Source: a bacterium UBA2214 (GTDB lineage Bacteria; Zhuqueibacterota; Zhuqueibacteria; Residuimicrobiales; Residuimicrobiaceae). Taken from it: a DNA stretch of 8,394 nucleotides. Positions 6,887 to 8,394 of this stretch are shown piece after piece. Under the pieces are notes generated by a model. The model searched no databases. It saw only the letters and a program-made list of their open reading frames with translations, and was not told the origin of the DNA. The first letter of the stretch is position 1, and each line of letters begins with the position of its first letter. The stretch spans positions 1 through 8,394 of the forward strand of contig DCUM01000189.1 in assembly GCA_002327255.1 (NCBI GenBank). Reading direction: 5' to 3'. A program made the translations under genes and the position numbers.

Positions 6887-7057
6887 CTATCCGTCGTATT
6901 CCGTGATGATCACACGATATTCCGGAATGACGGGGAGCGCGATGGCCTGAACGGGTACCAGGGGATTCGCCACAGCCACCGTGCGATGCGTATCACCCCA
7001 GGCGGACGCTGCAGTGATCAGGTACGCTGTCGTCAAGCAGCGCAAGCTCGTATGCAT
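6887..7057 (-). CDS. Possible small secreted protein (56 aa) or truncated gene remnant
   Basis: ATG at 7057 opens a 56-codon frame, 28 bases after the esterase stop and 83 bases ahead of the pectinase start, all on one strand. An AGGA lies 7 bases upstream. The N-terminus (LRCLTTAYLITAASA) looks like a signal peptide cleaved at ASA. The mature part reads THRTVAVANPL (24-34), then VPVQAIALPVIPEYRV and a charged end. The TVAVANPL block faintly resembles the beginning of DUF4861 proteins, which often accompany pectin enzymes, but the match is too short to rely on. It may be a small peptide gene or what is left of a deleted larger gene; the other minus-strand frames before the next gene show no convincing continuation. 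The only support is its position, ribosome site and signal-like start. Confidence 0.35.
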   Translation of the reverse strand: MHTSLRCLTTAYLITAASAWGDTHRTVAVANPLVPVQAIALPVIPEYRVIITEYDG

Positions 7058-7085
7058 GGAAAAATCCTGTTTGAGATGAATGCCT

Positions 7086-8261
7086 TTATTGTGATTTGAA
7101 CTGCGTGTCGAGCCACCGGAACGCCGCATCCTGCATGGCCGCTGAAAACCGGTGTCCGCCGGGCCAGAGTTTCACGACGAGATTTTCCGCAGCGTTCTGC
7201 GATGCCCAGATCGCCTGCAGTTTTGCAAAGGCCGGTTCCACGGCGGCGCGCGGAAAGAGGTGGTCGCTGGCGCCGTTGAAAAACAGCATCGTCTTGGGAG
7301 CGGCGAGGCCGGCGACATCGGGATAGTCCAGCAGGTTGGCCAGACCGGGATGGCTGGTGGTGAAGGCCGACTGCCCGCTGGTCAGGTTATTGCCCGGCGT
7401 CAGCAGTTCGTTGCGGCAGGCCATCCAGCAGACGCAGACCGCGGCGCGGACCTGATCCGTCAGGGCGGCGAGCTGCCAGGCGCGGTAGGCGCCGAAGGAA
7501 TGACCCAGGGCGGCGATGCGCGTCGCATCCACTTCCGGCAGGGTGGCGAGAAATCGGACGGCCGCCAGATCTTCCCAGGCGGTGAGGCCCGCCAGGGACA
7601 TGCCCATGTTGAGCAGGTTGGAGGCCAACGCCTGCTGGCCGTCCTTGCCGCCACCGGCCCGGTCGCCCCAGTTCAGCGCATCAGTGACGAAACAGAGATA
7701 ACCCCGTTGGGCCAGTTCGTCGCCGACGAAGCGGCCGTCGTAACCGCCCTCCACCCACTTTTCCGCGGATTCCAGCAGCGCGGGCGACACCTGAAACGGT
7801 CGCACCATTTTTTCCTTGCCGATGTCAAATTTCGCGCCATGATCGTGCAGCAGCAGCACCGCCGGGAAAGGGCCTTCCCCTTTTGGAACGAGCGCATAGC
7901 CCAGAACGCGGCTCCAGGCATTGAGACTGAAAACCACTTTTCGGGCGACATGGGTGCCGCGATCCTCCACGGCGATCACAACCGGACCAAAATCACATTC
8001 GGGCGGCGGCGTCAACAGCAGCGACAGAACCCTTGCACGGGTGAGATCGCGCCAGGCCTGAAAATCGCCGAAGGATCCGGAGAGCCACGATTGTGGAAAG
8101 GTGAGGCGTTCTTTGGCCAGGTCGTAAAAGACGGGCAGATTTTCCGCCACCCCCCTGCGTTGATAATTCGTATCGCCGGCAGCGTGGATCAAGCGCGTCG
8201 ATTGCGCCTGCAGCAAACCAGAGCACGAAATGAAAAATACAAAGATAATTAGACGCTTCAT
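7086..8261 (-). CDS. Secreted alpha/beta-hydrolase, probable carbohydrate esterase (Abhydrolase_7-like)
   Basis: I choose ATG at 8261 (391 residues), not the in-frame ATG at 8312, because it directly opens a signal peptide (MKRLIIFVFFISCSGLLQAQ, cleavage near residue 20). The alpha/beta-hydrolase fold spans about 110-390. AVLLLHDHGAKF (134-145) fits the oxyanion-side strand and loop. GHSFG (253-257) gives nucleophile S255, NGASDHLFP (329-337) the acid D333, and WPGGHRFS (366-373) the histidine H370. VCWMACR (277-283) and LLDYPDVAGLAAPK (310-323) are blocks seen in bacterial secreted 'dienelactone hydrolase-like' esterases found in polysaccharide loci. Position upstream of a PL10-GH28 pectinase on the same strand suggests it removes acetyl or methyl groups from pectin so that those enzymes can act; this is inference. 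A cysteine at residue 13 makes only a poor lipobox. The ribosome site (GGGA) is modest. Confidence 0.9.
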   Translation of the reverse strand: MKRLIIFVFFISCSGLLQAQSTRLIHAAGDTNYQRRGVAENLPVFYDLAKERLTFPQSWLSGSFGDFQAWRDLTRARVLSLLLTPPPECDFGPVVIAVEDRGTHVARKVVFSLNAWSRVLGYALVPKGEGPFPAVLLLHDHGAKFDIGKEKMVRPFQVSPALLESAEKWVEGGYDGRFVGDELAQRGYLCFVTDALNWGDRAGGGKDGQQALASNLLNMGMSLAGLTAWEDLAAVRFLATLPEVDATRIAALGHSFGAYRAWQLAALTDQVRAAVCVCWMACRNELLTPGNNLTSGQSAFTTSHPGLANLLDYPDVAGLAAPKTMLFFNGASDHLFPRAAVEPAFAKLQAIWASQNAAENLVVKLWPGGHRFSAAMQDAAFRWLDTQFKSQ

Positions 8262-8354
8262 ATCGATCCCGCTTATCATCGGTTTCGGCCGGCCCGATGC
8301 AAGGCTGCACAAGGGCTGCCGTCATTTGAAAACGCGAGCTCTGTTGTGAGCTGG

Positions 8355-8388
8355 CTCTCCGGAGGGCGACCGGTCGGCCTCTGGAGAG
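8355..8388. repeat. GC-rich hairpin at the right edge
   Basis: CTCTCCGGAGG (8355-8365) pairs with CCTCTGGAGAG (8378-8388) over 11 positions with one G-T wobble. The loop contains the palindrome GACCGGTC, and an alternative stem GGCCTCT/AGAGGCC overlaps at 8376-8391. No T-run is visible before the window ends. It could be a terminator stem of an outside gene, a REP-like element or an upstream site for the esterase. Nothing else is recognisable in 8262-8354. Confidence 0.45.
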
Positions 8389-8394
8389 GCCTCC

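Noticed and set aside
7152..8252. 366-codon open frame on the plus strand
   Set aside because: It is antisense to the esterase gene with its GHSFG, D and H triad; a shadow frame.
8202..8261. Esterase as a lipoprotein (Cys at residue 13)
   Set aside because: The preceding residues F-I-S make a poor lipobox, while cleavage after LQA fits an ordinary signal peptide.
8259..8312. Upstream in-frame ATG at 8312 as the start of the esterase
   Set aside because: It would put 17 polar residues ahead of a good signal peptide; the ATG at 8261 is the better start.
1..8394. CRISPR arrays, tRNA or rRNA genes, transposases
   Set aside because: I saw no regularly spaced direct repeats, no cloverleaf-like sequence and no transposase motif on either strand by eye.

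Overview
The window looks like chromosomal DNA of a high-GC, Gram-negative, polysaccharide-degrading bacterium. Three features suggest the wider FCB (Bacteroidota-related) assemblage: secreted pectin and galactoside hydrolases with signal peptides ending in A-Q, a Bacteroidota-style promoter (TTTG-N19-TAnnTTT) before the alpha-galactosidase gene, and a Bacteroidota-like GH28 module. However, clear Shine-Dalgarno sequences precede several genes, which is unusual for Bacteroidota proper. A neighbouring FCB lineage such as Calditrichota or KSB1 is therefore a reasonable guess, but only a guess.

Layout. Bases 1-1861 (minus strand) hold the first 620 codons of a gene that runs off the left edge. 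It was identified by translating the strand directly, because it has no stop inside the window. The product is a membrane-anchored NACHT-type STAND NTPase fused to a formylglycine-generating-enzyme (FGE/SUMF1, C-type-lectin-fold) domain. Its DNA is visibly more AT-rich than the rest. Bases 1979-2629 (minus) encode a YceH/DUF480 winged-helix protein. A divergent promoter region follows, then a secreted GH27 alpha-galactosidase (2871-4079, plus). A bidirectional hairpin terminator (4102-4152) separates it from the convergent gene 4212-6803 (minus), which encodes a secreted two-enzyme pectinase with an N-terminal PL10 pectate lyase and a C-terminal GH28 polygalacturonase. Upstream of that, on the same strand, are a possible 56-codon secreted ORF (6887-7057) and a secreted alpha/beta-hydrolase esterase (7086-8261). 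The right end carries a GC-rich hairpin and no gene I can identify.

How the genes fit together. The esterase, the PL10-GH28 fusion and the GH27 form a small pectin and side-chain depolymerisation locus. The esterase probably removes ester groups, the lyase and hydrolase modules cut the galacturonan backbone by two chemistries, and GH27 removes alpha-galactosyl residues. No SusC/SusD-like transporter is present in the window. The NACHT-FGE gene is unrelated to this pathway. It has the architecture of a signalling or conflict (possibly anti-phage or self-recognition) ATPase and is the most interesting item here. Its C-terminal ligand-binding end lies outside the window.
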